This document shows positions 47,001 to 61,097 of a stretch of 64,000 bases of DNA, piece after piece. Source of the DNA: Tanytarsus gracilentus (lineage: Eukaryota > Arthropoda > Insecta > Diptera > Chironomidae); assembly GCA_038502055.1 (NCBI GenBank), contig JAXRKN010000031.1, positions 620,001-684,000 of the forward strand. The letters are read 5' to 3'. The position numbers and the translations under genes are program-made. Position 1 is the stretch's first letter; every line of letters begins with the position of its first letter. The notes beneath the pieces were generated by a model. That model was not told where the DNA came from. It was given only the letters and a program-made list of their open reading frames with translations, and made no database searches.

Positions 47001-47552
47001 TTGGAAAATATTTTTTTACCTAGAATATTAATTTTATAAGTTCAACAAATTTTTATCTTTTTTTCTGGTGAAAGCTTTTTTCTAAAGTCTTTCTTTCAAC
47101 TTAAAGTTATCTCTAAAAATCTTAATTTTAAAGCTTTTTTATGATTTAACATTTTAAAATTTTTCTTTTCATATTTTTTAACACCAAAATATTTTTCTTT
47201 CTATCAGCTTAGTAAAGACTTTAATGTTTATACCTATCCACAATATATAGTGAAAATATAACGAATATTCTTAGTAAAATAAATTGAACATAAACAAGGA
47301 AAGAATCAATTACAACCAATAATATTTGCGACTTGCATCAATTACTTAGGAAGTGATAGCATCAATTTCATGTCAATTAAACAAGAAAATATTACGCTTA
47401 GAAAATAACTTTTTCAACTGTTTATCATAGCAAAAACGATTTAATAAAGAAAATTGTCATTGATGGAGAGAGCGAAATGAATTGAAAAGCGTCGAATAAC
47501 AAAGAATCAATTGAATTTTTACCTAAATCAAAATAAATAAAATAATTAAGTG
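41054..47552. other. 6.5 kb without a recognisable gene
   Basis: AT-rich sequence with short ORFs only (for example 44595-44885) and no repeats or RNA genes that I can support. It is probably intronic to or upstream of the gene at 47553. Confidence 0.55.
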
Positions 47553-47800
47553 ATGGCAACATCACGAGATTCACCAAAGCAACGCTCACCATTGAGCAAA
47601 ATAGCGCCAAGCTTCAAGTCATCGTCTCCATCGCATTCAATCTCCGAATCGCAGCAACACTTGAGTCCAACGAAATTTTTCTCTTCATCTTCATCGGATT
47701 CGCATCATCAGCACATGATAGTGAGTGGATCAACACCGAGTCGACAGCGCTCCTTACGCGATCGATTGCGTGATGGGATAAGCACAAGTTTATCGTGGCA
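47553..47800 (+). CDS. N-terminal coding exon of an unidentified gene (isoform start)
   Basis: The exon encodes 82 residues plus two bases, Ser- and His-rich (MATSRDSPKQRSPLSKIAPS...), ending in RQRSLRDRLRDGISTSLSWQ before a strong GTAAGT donor at 47801. Codon use and the donor support a real first coding exon followed by a long intron. Its phase (2) does not fit the exon at 60.1 kb directly, so at least one intermediate exon, or a separate isoform path, is needed. I do not recognise the protein. Long introns and several start exons are common in neuronal and channel genes, but that is not an identification. Confidence 0.55.
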
Positions 47801-50800
47801 GTAAGTGTATATAGTCATCCATGTCTAGAGTAGATATAGTGGATTACAAAAAATTAGTTTTAGACATTTTTCTCATTTCTTCTCAATTTACATCATGCAC
47901 ATTAAGCTCTTTGGGGAGGTTTTTTGGGGTAATAATGTCCATTAAGTTAATGTGAAAATTACACTCATTCACGTTCTCTATCATTAATCCCTCAAATGAC
48001 TAGCTTTCATGCAACTGCCAACGCTTAGCCCTTTTAATCGAGCTTAAACTACGTGTTGAATTGTGAAAACTTTCTTAAAATTATAAAAATTAGATTTACA
48101 TTTAATTCAGCGCAACCAAAAATGAAAAACCAACAAAACTAAAATGATTAATTAAATTTATATTTCTAAATAAAACATCCATCCGTTGCTTTTATGCAGC
48201 ACTCTTTTATCAAAAATCATTATCCGTGTCCTATTGACGGTTTTCATCAAAATTAATGACACGAAAATGATTCTTTCGTTTTTTAACCATGAAACAATAA
48301 AAATTTCTATCTAAAACAGTAAAATTTTCATTTCTCACAGCTCCAAATGTGATCACAAAATTAACATCATTCGTTTAACTTTATAATGTAATTAATTTCG
48401 AATGACAAACAGTGAAAGAAAGTTTTAGAGCTGGAGTGGAAAGGCAAATTATTTTAATAGGGAAGTGAAATGGAAGTTGTGCATGACGTAAAAGCTCACA
48501 TCAAATTTTCCCTTATTTTACTTGTTTGATTAAGAGAATAAGTGAAGAGATAAAAAATAACAAAGCAAAAATTTATCGGTTACAAATTTTCTTTTCTGAA
48601 AGCTCAGAAAAGATGGACGACGGAGAGGAGGGAAATTTGTTGGTTATTTATGGCGGAAATTGCGCATCATAATGAAGAATTATGTTCTTTTCATGACTAC
48701 CCGTTAGCCTTGGGAAAATATAAAGTATATGAATTTGAATCGAAAACTTTTTTCTAAAAACTTCAACCGACAAAATAGAATTAAAAATAAAGCTTTTTGA
48801 TGTCAAATGTTTTTTCCCTCTCAAACCGTTTTAATTAGTTAACACGGCACAAAATTGCCCTTTTCTGCTTGAGCGATTAGGGCTGTGAATATTTATTCAG
48901 CCGGCATCCTCAAAAGCTTGAGTTTACAGCAAGTGTATGATTTTTAGAGAGGGCAAAAGTACTAACACTCTAGCATAGCAATTGTCCTTACATAAATCGC
49001 AATTAAAATCGTGCCTACTTCTCCGAAAGGATGTTGTTGAGCGACAGTAATTTAAATGACAAAAGCTGAGATGGAAAATTCTCACCGGAGTTTTGCGCAG
49101 AGTTGTTGAAGATATTTTCAGCTAATAAAAATTAATGTGTTTTATCTCATGAGGCAATTCGAGAAGAAAAATGAAAACGTGAAAATAATAAAAACAGCAT
49201 GTCAACATTTCAGCCATTGCAATTTTGCTGAGTTCTCTATTTCATGAGCTTTTCCTCCTTGGGATGGTCATTTCCGGGCGAACATGAATGAGAAAAAAAT
49301 TATTTGAGACCGGAAAATATTGTCCGTATATAAAAAAATGGCAGAAAAAATCGATAAATTTTCTCGTTTTAAAATTTTAACGTCGTGCGATTTAATAATT
49401 TTTTATGCGAGCCACTAAATGTCATATCAACATCTAATTTTGGTCATTGTTATTACTGAATAAGATAATAAAACGAGATTTACGGTTTGTTTCACTTTTC
49501 CATTAAAACATTCTTTCCCGCCCACATAAAAATCTCAGTGCTCTCAAAGTGAACATCTGTCTTATGATAGCGGAATAAGAACGTTCGTTGTTTAGGTTCA
49601 AAGAACTTTTTTTTTATTTCCTTTCTTTTTATTCTTGCGTTCATCATTAAACTTGTTCTTCCTGACACGTCAACTTGAAATCGTTGAATTGATTGTCGAT
49701 TGATTTACATGCAAAATGGCAAATGAGAGAGCATAAAAAAAGATGACAGCACGCGCAGTCATTGTCAAGGCTAAAAATATATTGATTTTCTCAATTACAT
49801 TTTATATTCTTCACGAGTGCTAGAACAAAATGCATCTTAAAAAAATGCTGAGGATAACTTTTTCCTGCATCTCTTGAACGATGACCTTTTAATGATTCAT
49901 TTTCAAGCGTTATGTCGATCGACATTGTGAAAGCAATGAAAAATTTCTGATTTGTTGCCTAGAGGTGTTGTTGAGGAATTAATTATTCAGAGAGGTTTAA
50001 GAATTGCTTGGGATTTATGGTGTTTAAATATTTATCGAGCATAAGTGATTGTGAAACTGATGATTGCTTCGGGTTGGTTTAGAGGAAATTGACAGCTTCG
50101 ATGAATTTGTATCTTAAATTTTAAAGTGCTCTGAATTTAAATGGAATAAAAATTACAATTTTTGAAATCATCATAAAAAAATTTCCAATCATTTATTTGT
50201 CGGCCCTTTGAGAATTTAGGAGCGACCTTTTTAAGAGCAATAACAATTTTACCTCGCTCAGACTCTCATAAATATTTCAAACCGTGAAAATTAAGTCCGC
50301 CCCATCCTTAAAACATTAAAATGTGATTTCGAGAAGTCATTGATTTAATAAATAACGACAGCCGTTCTTTATTTTATAACCATCGGCTAACTTTCGTTAT
50401 TTTACTCTTTAAATCGTATTAAAAGAGGCATCGGATAATCTTATCATAATCTTTATTTCCCATCGCTATCCTTCGGAATAAAAAAAATTGCTTGCGTTTG
50501 AATAAAGAAGAAAAGAAAGAGTTAAATATATTTTAAGTTGAAAAGGGCAAAAGTGGCAAGTTGGGAATTCTGACAAAAGAATTGAAAATCGATACGAAAG
50601 CGTGCCGCTGCAATTTCAGATTGACACTTTCTATCACCAAAATGATTGATACTGCAGAACCTTTTTTTTCTGTGGTGAAATCTACAACAATGTAAATTTA
50701 TCATTTCTTAGTCATTGACCGCTTAAATGGAAAAGTCACAAAATTTCTATAATTTAAATTCGATTTGGGTATGAGGTGAAAATATTTTCAATACCATCAA

Positions 50801-53800
50801 CATTTTTAAAAATAATTACGCCCACCATGAGCTCATTAATTATTGCAGCTAGATTAATTTCCATATGTCCAATCGTCATAACGGAAAAGCATTGAGAAAC
50901 AGCTTTTTCAATGTGAGAATGTGAAAAAAATCAATATGTGCATGTACACAAATAAAAGAGGTGAACTGCAATGTGCGATTGGCAGACGAGTTGAAAATAA
51001 TAAAATTTAATTTCTATCATTCAAATGCAACAGAGTAAATATGGCACCGTGAATATTAAATGAAGCGCTGGAATTATTCCACGTGGCGTTTTGCTGATCC
51101 AATAAATTTTCCCTTTCAACCGCAACGGAAAAATTTCTGATCAATTAATGTTTACATAATTTTATTAAAAGCTCTTGATTATGATTTTTTGTGTTTTTTC
51201 GCTGATGCGGAATAATGATAACTTTTATTTAGTTTTATTTGTGTCTATTGTCTTCGAGTTTAAACTCTAAAAATTTAAATGATTAGAATGAATTAGTTAG
51301 AATTAAAAATGCCACCGTTTTGAAACATTCGTGTAGAATCTTGAAATCTGATGATGGTTATTTTTAGCCTTTTCGGGTCTTTTGCACATTTACTCAATTT
51401 ATCTTATCAACTTCATCATCTCATGTTCTCCCCAAACAATCAAATTTTGTCATGTCTTCGGTGAGGGAAATGAATGTTTTTTTTCTACACCGGTGGCTAA
51501 CGAAATGATGATACAAAAATAGACATGTCACTTGATTTATTAATTGATCTACCAAATATATTAAGAATTTTAAATAAGCACACAAAATTACGACTTTAAA
51601 AAAATATTTTTAATTTTTGGACATCCAACAGTAACTTCAAATGCTTCAATTTAGTTCCGATGCTTCCACATTATTTTTGTCTCTCTTCATATTTATCGAA
51701 AACGATGACGACAACGATAAAGAAGATTGGAGTTTTTTGACATGCCTTAAAAAACTTTTCAGCTCTATCAAGTCGTCATTATAAGATAATGGAAATCGAT
51801 AATGCTAACCGAAAAAAAATAACTTCAAAAACTATGTGACTCGAGAATTGTGCATTCTGATAACGCGATGATGAAATGTTTTAGCGTGTAGAGAAAGTTT
51901 TGAAATTTATTGTCGAGCGTTTTTAGGAATTCTTGATTAGATTAAATGAACTCGTGCATGTGCTGCAATAAACTTTTTTTTTTTGACAAACGATCTCATT
52001 TGTGAGTGACCTCAATATCTTTGGTTGATAGTGAAATTTAAAGGGGTTGAGATAGCAAACGTGTGATTGATATTTAAGATAAAGAAGAATAAGCTGAATA
52101 AGTAATCTGGATTCCATTTGCTGATTCACATGAGGTGTTTTTTGAAGTGTTAAATTTATTTCAGAATATCGACTAATTTTTAATCATTTTTTGATAAAAA
52201 GAACAACAAAGGTATATAAATAAATCAGTTTCTAGTTACTTCAACTTGTAATAAATTATTTTTTTTGCTGTTATCGATAAAACATTCTTTAGAAATTTAC
52301 TGTCCGAATGTAATCTTTCAATTGTTTAAAAATTAAGTAAAATTTCCATGTTTTCTCACCTTGTATTGAACGATCCGAAGTGCATTAGAAAGAGATAGCA
52401 TAAAAGCTACGCTTGTATGTTGTGCGAGAAGAGATTCATCATCAACAACCGTTTGAGCGATGCCATTAAGAAAGAGCGAAGCACATGGCGAGTCATGCAC
52501 GAAGTCGCTAATACTCAACAAGTTTTTTTATTCGCTCACAATTCAATCAACTTGAAGGTCCATCAACAGCAGCATGCGAGAGCAAACATTTTGCAATGAC
52601 TCCATACACTCATACACCTCGACTAGCCGTACATTGAGAGTGCCTGCGAGAGATAGTTAAAAAAGAGTTATCTCTTCTCCTATAACTGTGCATTAACACA
52701 CGTATCGAGAGCTCTCTATTTATTTATACAAGCGAAAAAAAGCATTCAAATGACTCTCCGGTGTCGATCGTTTTGTTTCTTTCTTTATTATTGTTACGGA
52801 GTGCTACGACAGTCCAATTTGAGAAGTCGAGGTATCAAGACGGAATTCGATAGTCAAAAGCAAAAAAAAAATTATTTTCGTGTAATCGCGACGGATAAGA
52901 ATTGATTGTAAAGTGATAATTTGTGGAAGACATTGACGTAAAAAATAACTTTTTTAAAAACTCAATAACTCACTTTTTATTAAGGTATTTTTTTAAGTGA
53001 ATGATAAGTGCACGTGCGAGTGATTTTTGCCTGTCTCATGTAGCTCGCTCTCTCTCCTCGATCTCATCTCGGCAATCAAAAGAAGGAAGAAGGAAAAAAT
53101 GATAAATTGGTGGTGAATTAAAATCGAATCAATCATGCAAAAGAAATATTTACGCAAAAGAGCGTAAATCTGCTTCATACACAATGCTCTCTGCTCGAAA
53201 AAAAAATTGATTTATGTTCGAAATCATTCATCGATGTGGTACGGATGACGAGCAATGAGTGAGAGTGAAGAAGAAGAGAGGAAATTTGGTTGTGAATTAA
53301 ATTAGATTTGAATTCAATTTTCATGCTTTTTTTTGTTGAAACTTCCCAAAGGGGAAATCATGCCGAAGAAGGATTGAATTAAAATATTTAAGTGAAATTT
53401 TGATACTTCCCGACCTAATTTTCGTCTTCTTCTCCACTCGAACTTTTTTCGAGAGTGAAACTTTATAAATTCGCCGCATTAATCCGATTTCGATGAGAAA
53501 AAAAATTCACCAATCAATTTATGATTTCTTTTTTGTGTGTGTTGTGCCAGAAATTTCCAGCGCGTACCGCGTTTTTCTCACATGCTCTTTATGATTGCCT
53601 AAGCATAAAAAAAATTGTTTTGTATTGACATAGACCAACTTTCACATTCGTTTTCATTTTAAAACGCTCGACGACAGTGGCAATTGATGGATTATGAAAT
53701 TAATTTGTTTTTATATCAAAACGCCGATAATGTGATTGTCATTAAAAAATGGAGTTTTGGTTTACTGTAAATAATCAGTGCACGGCGTTGCTTAAGTGAA

Positions 53801-55811
53801 ATTTTACTATGTCATTCAGTGCTATGCAACCGATCGCCGCAGTATAATAGAGCGGAACAAAAGTTCATTAAACGCGAACAAAAAATAACCGATGTTGTAC
53901 TTGTTCATTGTTGCTCATTAATTCTGAGTTCTCACATATTGAGTAGGTTGTAAATTTGTGCTGTTGGGTAGTCAAACACAAATTGATTGCAAATAATGAA
54001 AATAATCTCGTGATTTAATTATCTTAATTTTTTCACTCGTAAAAGTGAACGGATTGCATAATTTTTTAAGAGAGAAACAATTAGTGATCATTATACGCAT
54101 TTTAAATTTTATAAATTGACAAAATGTATTTTTATAATTAAAATTATCCTAAGCTTTTTAAGAGCTTTTATTAATTGTTTAAGTGTTTCTTAAATTTTTT
54201 CTTGGTGCGTCAAGTTAAAAACAAATGGTTAGAGAGAGACAACCTTGTACATTTTTTTTCGCTTACAAAATCTAAATTAATTTTCAAAAACAACAAAAGC
54301 CCGTGAGCGGATTTTATGGATATACGATTTTTTTTGCATAGTAACAAGCAAAAGGCTTAACTTATAATCTAAGATTTATGCACTCTCTCAAACGGTCACC
54401 TCTCTCGCAGCTCGAAGTGAGTCAGCAGCTTGCATTCCATTCATCTCTCGGGTGTACGCGATCACACACACGCATGTATCATGTTGCGAGCAAAAAAACT
54501 CGATTTGAATCTAGATGTTCGTGACTTTGACCCTTTCCGATGTTTTTTCCATAAAAAGTATATAGTGAATGCGAACGAAAATAAATGCGACGACTTTATG
54601 CTGATAATATTCACATATACCCAAGTAAGAGATCTCATGAGAACAATTGAAAGCTATTGCATAAGCAATTTTCTATTCTATTCCCACATGGCATTTGTTA
54701 TGCAGCGAACTTTTTTGGATCTGAACTAATTGATAAGTTTTCGCTATCATAAAAATAGAATGGGTCCAGCTTAGAATGTGAAATGAAGTGATTTGTATGC
54801 TAAGGATCTCTTGACCCCAATTGTTAGAAAATTTGCTTCCTATGTATTGATAAGAGATTGCATATAAATTTTAGGAAAGGTTGTTTGGAGGGCAAATCGA
54901 ATTAATGAATATCCCAAAAAAATTTAGCCTATTAATATTCAAAAGCTTTCATTTCTGGATTTTTTGACAGAAAAAGTCACGTTCAAAAAATTTCTTAATT
55001 TTGTGTTCTTAAAAAACGATTTGAAAAAATCTATTTCCTTTATTTATTCACAAATGTAAAAGGTGTCCGACAATCGATACAAAAAGATAATCTTGATATA
55101 TAAAATAACAATTTTTGTTCCCTTTTTCGAGACTGCTTTTTTCTCATCATTATTATTTCTGTACCAAAGCTTCATGCACAAAAAAGAAGTTATCATAACA
55201 ACACGTCGCTGTTGACAATTTAAGCCTAAAGTATTGTTACTTCTTATCAGTATCTCTCACTCTCCCGTATTCATTCACATTTCCACTTCAATGAAGTAGC
55301 ACTTTTACTCGTGCGCCTTTGTTTAGCGATTCAGTCTCGAGTGAAGAGAAAAATAAGTAACATGTTTGCACATTTAAGGCACAAAATCTCGAATGCTTGT
55401 TGATTTTCACCTTCTCTCACTCTCCCCTCATGTGCATTCATTAAATCAGCTGCCTCTCGTAAATAAACGAGCAATTAAAGTATCGTTAAATATTAATATT
55501 TCACGTGATTAAATTTACCGTCAACATCGACGTGTAGCGCCATAAATTTCCCTCTACGCTGCTTCGTCAAATTACCTTCTAAAATTGCTGTATGCCTTTT
55601 TTTCATATGAAAGCTTTTCGATTTACTCGCTGATAAGATTTTGAGGGAGACCCGAAAAGTGATTTTCGCATTTGCATCACAAAATAATTTAATTTTTTTG
55701 ATATTATTGGATTTTTGAATAATGAAAAGAGCTTTTGGCACGCTTGCTTTTTTTCAGAGTGGCATTATCGAATTTCCATCTTCTTCCTGGTACAATCGTG
55801 TTGAAAAAGAA
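47801..55811. other. 8 kb, no gene seen (probable intron)
   Basis: AT-rich non-coding sequence. The small ORFs (52417-52599, 54430-54729) have no domain or convincing splice context. An interval near 52620-52860 is richer in CTCT/GAGA-like words and could be a promoter, unproven. Confidence 0.5.
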
Positions 55812-57721
55812 ACAAGATGGGTCTGCAAACGGCGTTGCCATTTCCAATAGCTCCGCATAGATTAGTACCCTACTCCGTTGCAATGGGCATTAGTGGCACT
55901 CCTGGCCGGCCATGATGGACATTCCTCAAAAATCATCAATGTCAATCGATTCCTGATGCAATAACGAGTTCAACGACATACATGAAGTCATAGTTCTGAA
56001 AAAATGGACATTAGTGGCACTCCTGGCCGACCATGAGGAACATTCTTCAAAAATCGTCAATGTCAATCGATTCCTGATGCAATAACGAATTCAACGACAT
56101 ACATGAAGCCATAGTTCTGAAAAATGGACATTAGAGGCACTCCTGGCCGACCATGATGGACATTCCTCAAAAATAATCAATGTCAATCGATTCCTGATGC
56201 AAAAACGAGTTCAACGATACCCATGAAGCCATATAAGTAAAAATTTGTATGAAAAAGGACATTTTTGCACTCAGGGACGGTCCTTGAAGGGTCGTACCTC
56301 AAAACTAAATACTTCTTGCACAACTAGAGCCAAAACCCGATCTTTAGCCACAAACCCGAGTCAAATCCGACCAGCCGTTCTTGAGATATGGCGTTCACTA
56401 AGATCGTGAGAAAGTGAGAAAGTAAGAAAGTAAGAAAGTAAGATGACTTAAATGGCTCTAACTCCTCGTAGGATCAACCGATTTCAAATCTGTTTTCGCC
56501 AGTTTGTAGGGTTTGACTAGGCCTATCATTTGAGTATATGTTTTGATACTGCACAATGTAATGTCTTGGCACTAGGGGTCGAAAACAGGTTTTGGAAAAA
56601 TCCAAAATTAATATATAGCGGAGCTATAAAAAGAATTTTAGTCGTACTTGATTCGCATACTGATTAGGATTGAATTGGAAAATAATATGAAGCACTTTAG
56701 CGATGGTTTGTGATATTTTTTGGGGATGACTTTGAGTGTAAATTTCAAATTAAACAAGATGGGTCTGCAAACGGCGTTGCCATTTCCAATAGCTCCGCTG
56801 TCTTAGATTAGTACCCCATAGTTCTGAAAAATGGACATTAGTGGCACTCCTGGACGACCATGATGGACATTCCTCAAAAATCGTCAGTATCAATCGATTC
56901 CTGATGCAATGACGAGTTCAACGACATACATGAAGCCATAGTTCTGAAAAATGGACATTAGTGGCACTCCTGGTCGGCCATGATGGACATTCCTCAAAAA
57001 TCGTCAATGCCAATCGATTCCTGATGCAATGACGAGTTGAACGATACCCATGAAGCCATAGTTCTGAAAAATGGACATTAGTGGCACTCCTGGTCGGCCA
57101 TGATGGACATTCCTCAAAAATCATCAGTGCCAATCGATTCCTAAACCAATGACGAGTTCAACGACATACATGAAGTCATAGTTCTGAAAAAATGGACATT
57201 AGTGGCACTCCAGGCCGGCCATGATGGACACTCCTCAAAAATCATCAATGCAAATCGATTCCTGGTCAAATATATAGCGGAGCTATAAAACGAGTTCAAC
57301 GATACCCATGAAGCCATATAAGAGAAAATTTGTATGAAAAAGGACATTTTTGCACTCAGGGACGGTCCTTGGAGGGTCGTACCTCAAAACAAAATACTTC
57401 TTGCACAACTAGAGCCAAAACCCGATCTTTAGACACAAACCCGAGTCAAATCCAACCAGCCGTTCTTGAGATATGGCGTTCACTAAGATCGTGAGAAAGT
57501 AAGAAAGTAAGAAAGTAAGAAAGTAAGAAAGTAAGATGACTTAAATGGCTCTAGCTCCTCGTAGGAGCAACCGATTTCAAATCTGTTTTCGCCAGTTTGT
57601 AAGGTTTGGCTAGGCCTATCATTTGAGTATATGTTTTGATATTGCAAAATGTAATGTCTTGGCACTAGGGGCTGAAAACTGGTTTTGGAGAAATCCAAAA
57701 TTAATATATAGCGGAGCTATA
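55812..57721. repeat. Two tandem copies of an interspersed repeat, each with internal 120 bp repeats
   Basis: Copy 1 begins aaacaagatgggtctgcaaa at 55812, and the same sequence recurs at 56754. Inside, a 120 bp unit (ggacattagtggcactcctg ... cgagttcaacgacatacatg) repeats three times in copy 1 (about 55880-56231) and four times in copy 2 (spaced exactly 120 bp from 56821). Each copy then has ggacggtccttg, a gagaaagtaagaaagtaag microsatellite, and the end ttaatatatagcggagctat (56610, 57701). The same family, reversed, is the host of the Mutator-like element at 25.8 kb. There is no coding potential. Confidence 0.85.
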
Positions 57722-60075
57722 ATTTTCTAAAAAAAAATTTAAAAGCTTATTAAATGTCACTTTAATTGAAGGGTTTGAATCAAAAAAGCTTTTTTTCGAC
57801 ACAAATTTCTCGCGAAATTCCTTATGCAAAAACTCAGTGAATTTAAATAAAATCCAATAATATTGAAGCGCGTTGAATACGATAAGAACAACGCCTTGAG
57901 ATCAACAATCGCGCATATCAATGAGTTCTTTTGTCTTCCTCGAAGTGCCTTAAGCTTTTGTGTGACAAGGAAGTTCAGCCTGTGTTTTTCTACTCATGTT
58001 CTCCTCGTGATGATATTTTTTCTTGTTTTTCTCATAATAATAAATCGATTGAGTTAATAATTGTTGTGCTATGATAAGAATTTACTGTCAATAAATTGAC
58101 GGCTAATGACCTGAAAAAATCTCTGTATACTTCCTTATTAATTCGCGTGAATATTAACACCAAATGTGTCATTAATTTACCAAATTAGAGTTATTTTATT
58201 CTCGTGACTGCTTATAACTAAGACTTTATAAATACTTTTTTAAAATTGACACTTTAAAATTTTTACGTAAAACTCAAATTAAAACGAACTCACCCTGGAA
58301 CCCACTTTATTAACACATTAATAATGAAAAACTGTCAACCAATATTTATCGTCTTTTGTTTTGCGTAATTCAGGTTTTAAAATAATTTTTCATTCTATTA
58401 TCACAAATATGTGAAAAATTTAGAAAATTATTTTTGGAAATTTTTCTATTTGCTCCACCTTTTTCACACTTTGATTCGTTTAACACATTCGATGTTCGAT
58501 GTGTGCAATTAAAAAATTTTAAGCCTTAATTTACATGAGTGAAAATTGTCGCGAGATATTGAGTAGAAATGCACCTAGAATTAGCTAAAATCATGCATGC
58601 AAATTCCTTCAAAAAATTATTCATTGAACGCATAAATTAATTACAATTTACACGCTTTACGCTGTGCAATCAGTCACATGAAAGTTAATTTCCACTTCAT
58701 AAATTAAGGTTCAATTTAAAACCCATAAAATAATGTCGAGATAATTGGTTTTGGACACAAAAAGATTTATTTGTGGATTTTTAGAAAAAAGAAAATTGAA
58801 AGTTTTTCGTGATAGATTGAAAATTATAGGGGTTTCCTGCATGTTGAATTAATTACATGCACTTAATGCTTATACGCAATTGAAAGTGTCAATTTTTCAA
58901 TGCCTTTTTGGACATTAATCATTAGAACATTTTTAAAAAAATCCAGTTATTCGTTTCCTGCAAAAAATGTCAAGTTTTTTTTCTTAAAGTCGGTGCACCA
59001 AAAACTTAAACTATGAACATAAAATGACATTCCAATAATTGTTAATGAATTCCGTTAATGGAATTTCCCTCGTTTTTTATAAGCATATCCTCCAAATAAT
59101 GGAAACGTAACATTCCATAGAAAAAAACGCCATTCTTTCAAATGCTCAAGATTTTTAACATAAACTTTGTTATGTGTGAAAGAGAGGTGAAAAATTGCAA
59201 GAAAGGTGAATTGACCGTGTACGGTTATAGAAGTAAATTGGACACGAAAAACTAGTTTAGAAATGAAAAAACTAGTTCGTGCGCTCTCAGCTGTAGATCG
59301 CTGCTTAATGTACTTTAATCAATAAACATTTAGTGTGAGAGGTTAGACTCGATTTGAACAAGAATGATTTTAAAAAAATATCTTTAAAATCTTTGAGAAT
59401 TTCATGATTTAAAAATGCAACCTAAAAACTTTTCCAAGAGTCGCATGAAAATTTTATCATTAAATTATACAAAAACAATAAACCAGAATAAACCTTTTTA
59501 TGGTGCAATAAAAAAGCATAACTTCAAAACTAGAACAAAAGCATGCCGTTAAGGAGCATAAAGCTCATGTCATCAGAGCTTTTTTAGGAATCACTCCGAA
59601 AGTCTCTCAATTTACTTTTATGGGTGTGTACCCGAAAGGGTTTTCAAAATGACACGAGTCACGTAGATTCTTTATGCTCTGCAATGGATTTTGTCAAGGG
59701 TATCGTAATTAACAGTAAAATAAACAGATAATTTTTTTTAAACAAAATATCATAAAAAAACGTTGAATATTTTTAAAGGAAAAAATTTCTCTCACGCGTC
59801 GTCGATTTTCATCATCAGCCACTGTCGAAAATGGCAATAAAGCGTTTAAAGAATATTTTTGTGTGTGTGTGCGCGCGTGTAAATTTCTGGCATTATTACA
59901 CAACACGAGAGAGAGTAGCGCTTGTGAGTGCGTGAATTTCCATCTTTTCCAATTTAATCGTATTAAATTTAATATATGACGTTTAGGAGACGTCGGAAGG
60001 AACAAAAAGAAGAGTTGTATAATTCGATAAGTGTGTACGAGTTGAATCAGGACGACGAGAGGAGAGAAATAAAAT
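57722..60075. other. 2.35 kb, no gene seen; 5' UTR of the next exon at its end
   Basis: AT-rich non-coding sequence. A GT/GC dinucleotide run lies near 59861-59880. The stretch from about 59940 to 60075 is less AT-rich and open in one frame (from 59976), and probably serves as the 5' UTR of the exon starting at 60076. Confidence 0.45.
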
Positions 60076-61097
60076 ATGACGACGCTAACAAATGTTCTTC
60101 AGGTGCCTGGGAAGCCGCGCTCGCGACACAATTCACATTCATTTCCCACGATGATGGCACTCGAGGAGGAAGCCAATCATTCGCCAACGATAGCGTATGA
60201 TGATGAACAGACAACAGTCAAAGAAGAAATCGAGACGAACTTGTCGATAGCAAAGAATATTGATATGCGAAAGTATTCCGACTCGAATCTACCCGCGCCA
60301 ATATTCTCCGGCATGCCGGTGAAACAGAGTAAAAAAGTTAAAGCATCACGGCGTAGCTCGTTAGGACTAGGCCTGTTGATGGGAAGCAATAAAAATGACT
60401 CAAATAAAAATGGTGGCAAACGACGAAGCTCTATTGCCGCAATTTTAGGTCGACGTAATAGTAAGGTGTGCTAAATTGATTCAATATGGCCTTGAGGATA
60501 TAAAAAAATTGAGGAAGAAGAAATATCATTTGACTAAGTGCCGCGCGTGCTGTCTGTTTCAACCCCTTATTTTAGAAACTTTAGATTGGAACCTTTTGAT
60601 AAGTGAAATTATAGTGAGAAGCTTTTTTATTTTCCTCTTTTTCAAAATATATGGCACAAAATATTTCTTCTTTTCACCAACTCAAAAACCACCCTCAGAA
60701 AGAAAAAATTCTTCAATATTCATCAAATTCATTTCTTCTTTTTAAAAACATTAATAAACTAGACCAAAGAGCCAGTTGTTTCAACACCCGCAAGCGAAAA
60801 GGAGGAACGTTATCAAAAGACATCTGAATCTGATACAGAAAACGATCCTCCAACAGTTACAATCAAAATCACGCAAGATGATGGCAAAAATAATGACGAG
60901 GATGATGAGCCAAAGAAGCGTCGCAAAAGCTCGTGGGCAACGAAAATGGAACGTCGAAGACGTAAGGGAATGCCATCAATGAGTAACGAGATTGATTACA
61001 AGAACGATGAAATCGTGAATGGACAGTATGACGCCTACATAAGGCAAAAACGTCACTCATGGTGGAATATTTTTGTGCCGGATAACTTGAAGAATAG
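60076..61097 (+). CDS. Two exons of an unidentified basic, Ser-rich protein (continues beyond)
   Basis: Exon a (60076 to about 60465) starts MTTLTNVLQ and continues VPGKPRSRHNSHSFPTMMAL. It contains RRSSLGLGLLMGS and KRRSSIAAILGRRNSK, repeated RRSS motifs of the type phosphorylated by basophilic kinases such as PKA. The cttcag before GTGCCTGGG at about 60103 could also act as an acceptor for upstream exons, making 60076-60102 an alternative first exon. Exon b (60763-61097) reads TKEPVVSTPASEKEERYQKT, an acidic stretch, KKRRKSSWATKMERRRRKG and ends RHSWWNIFVPDNLKN at a GTAAAG donor. The junction between the exons is uncertain: AAG|GTGTGC keeps frame, while the stronger A|GTAAGG needs another acceptor. 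No domain is recognised. It probably belongs with the exon at 47553. Confidence 0.55.

Noticed and set aside
59976..60200. 74-residue ORF starting MTFRRRRKEQ
   Set aside because: Overlaps the better-supported frame from 60076, which carries the RRSS motifs and continues over a splice junction; more likely 5' UTR.
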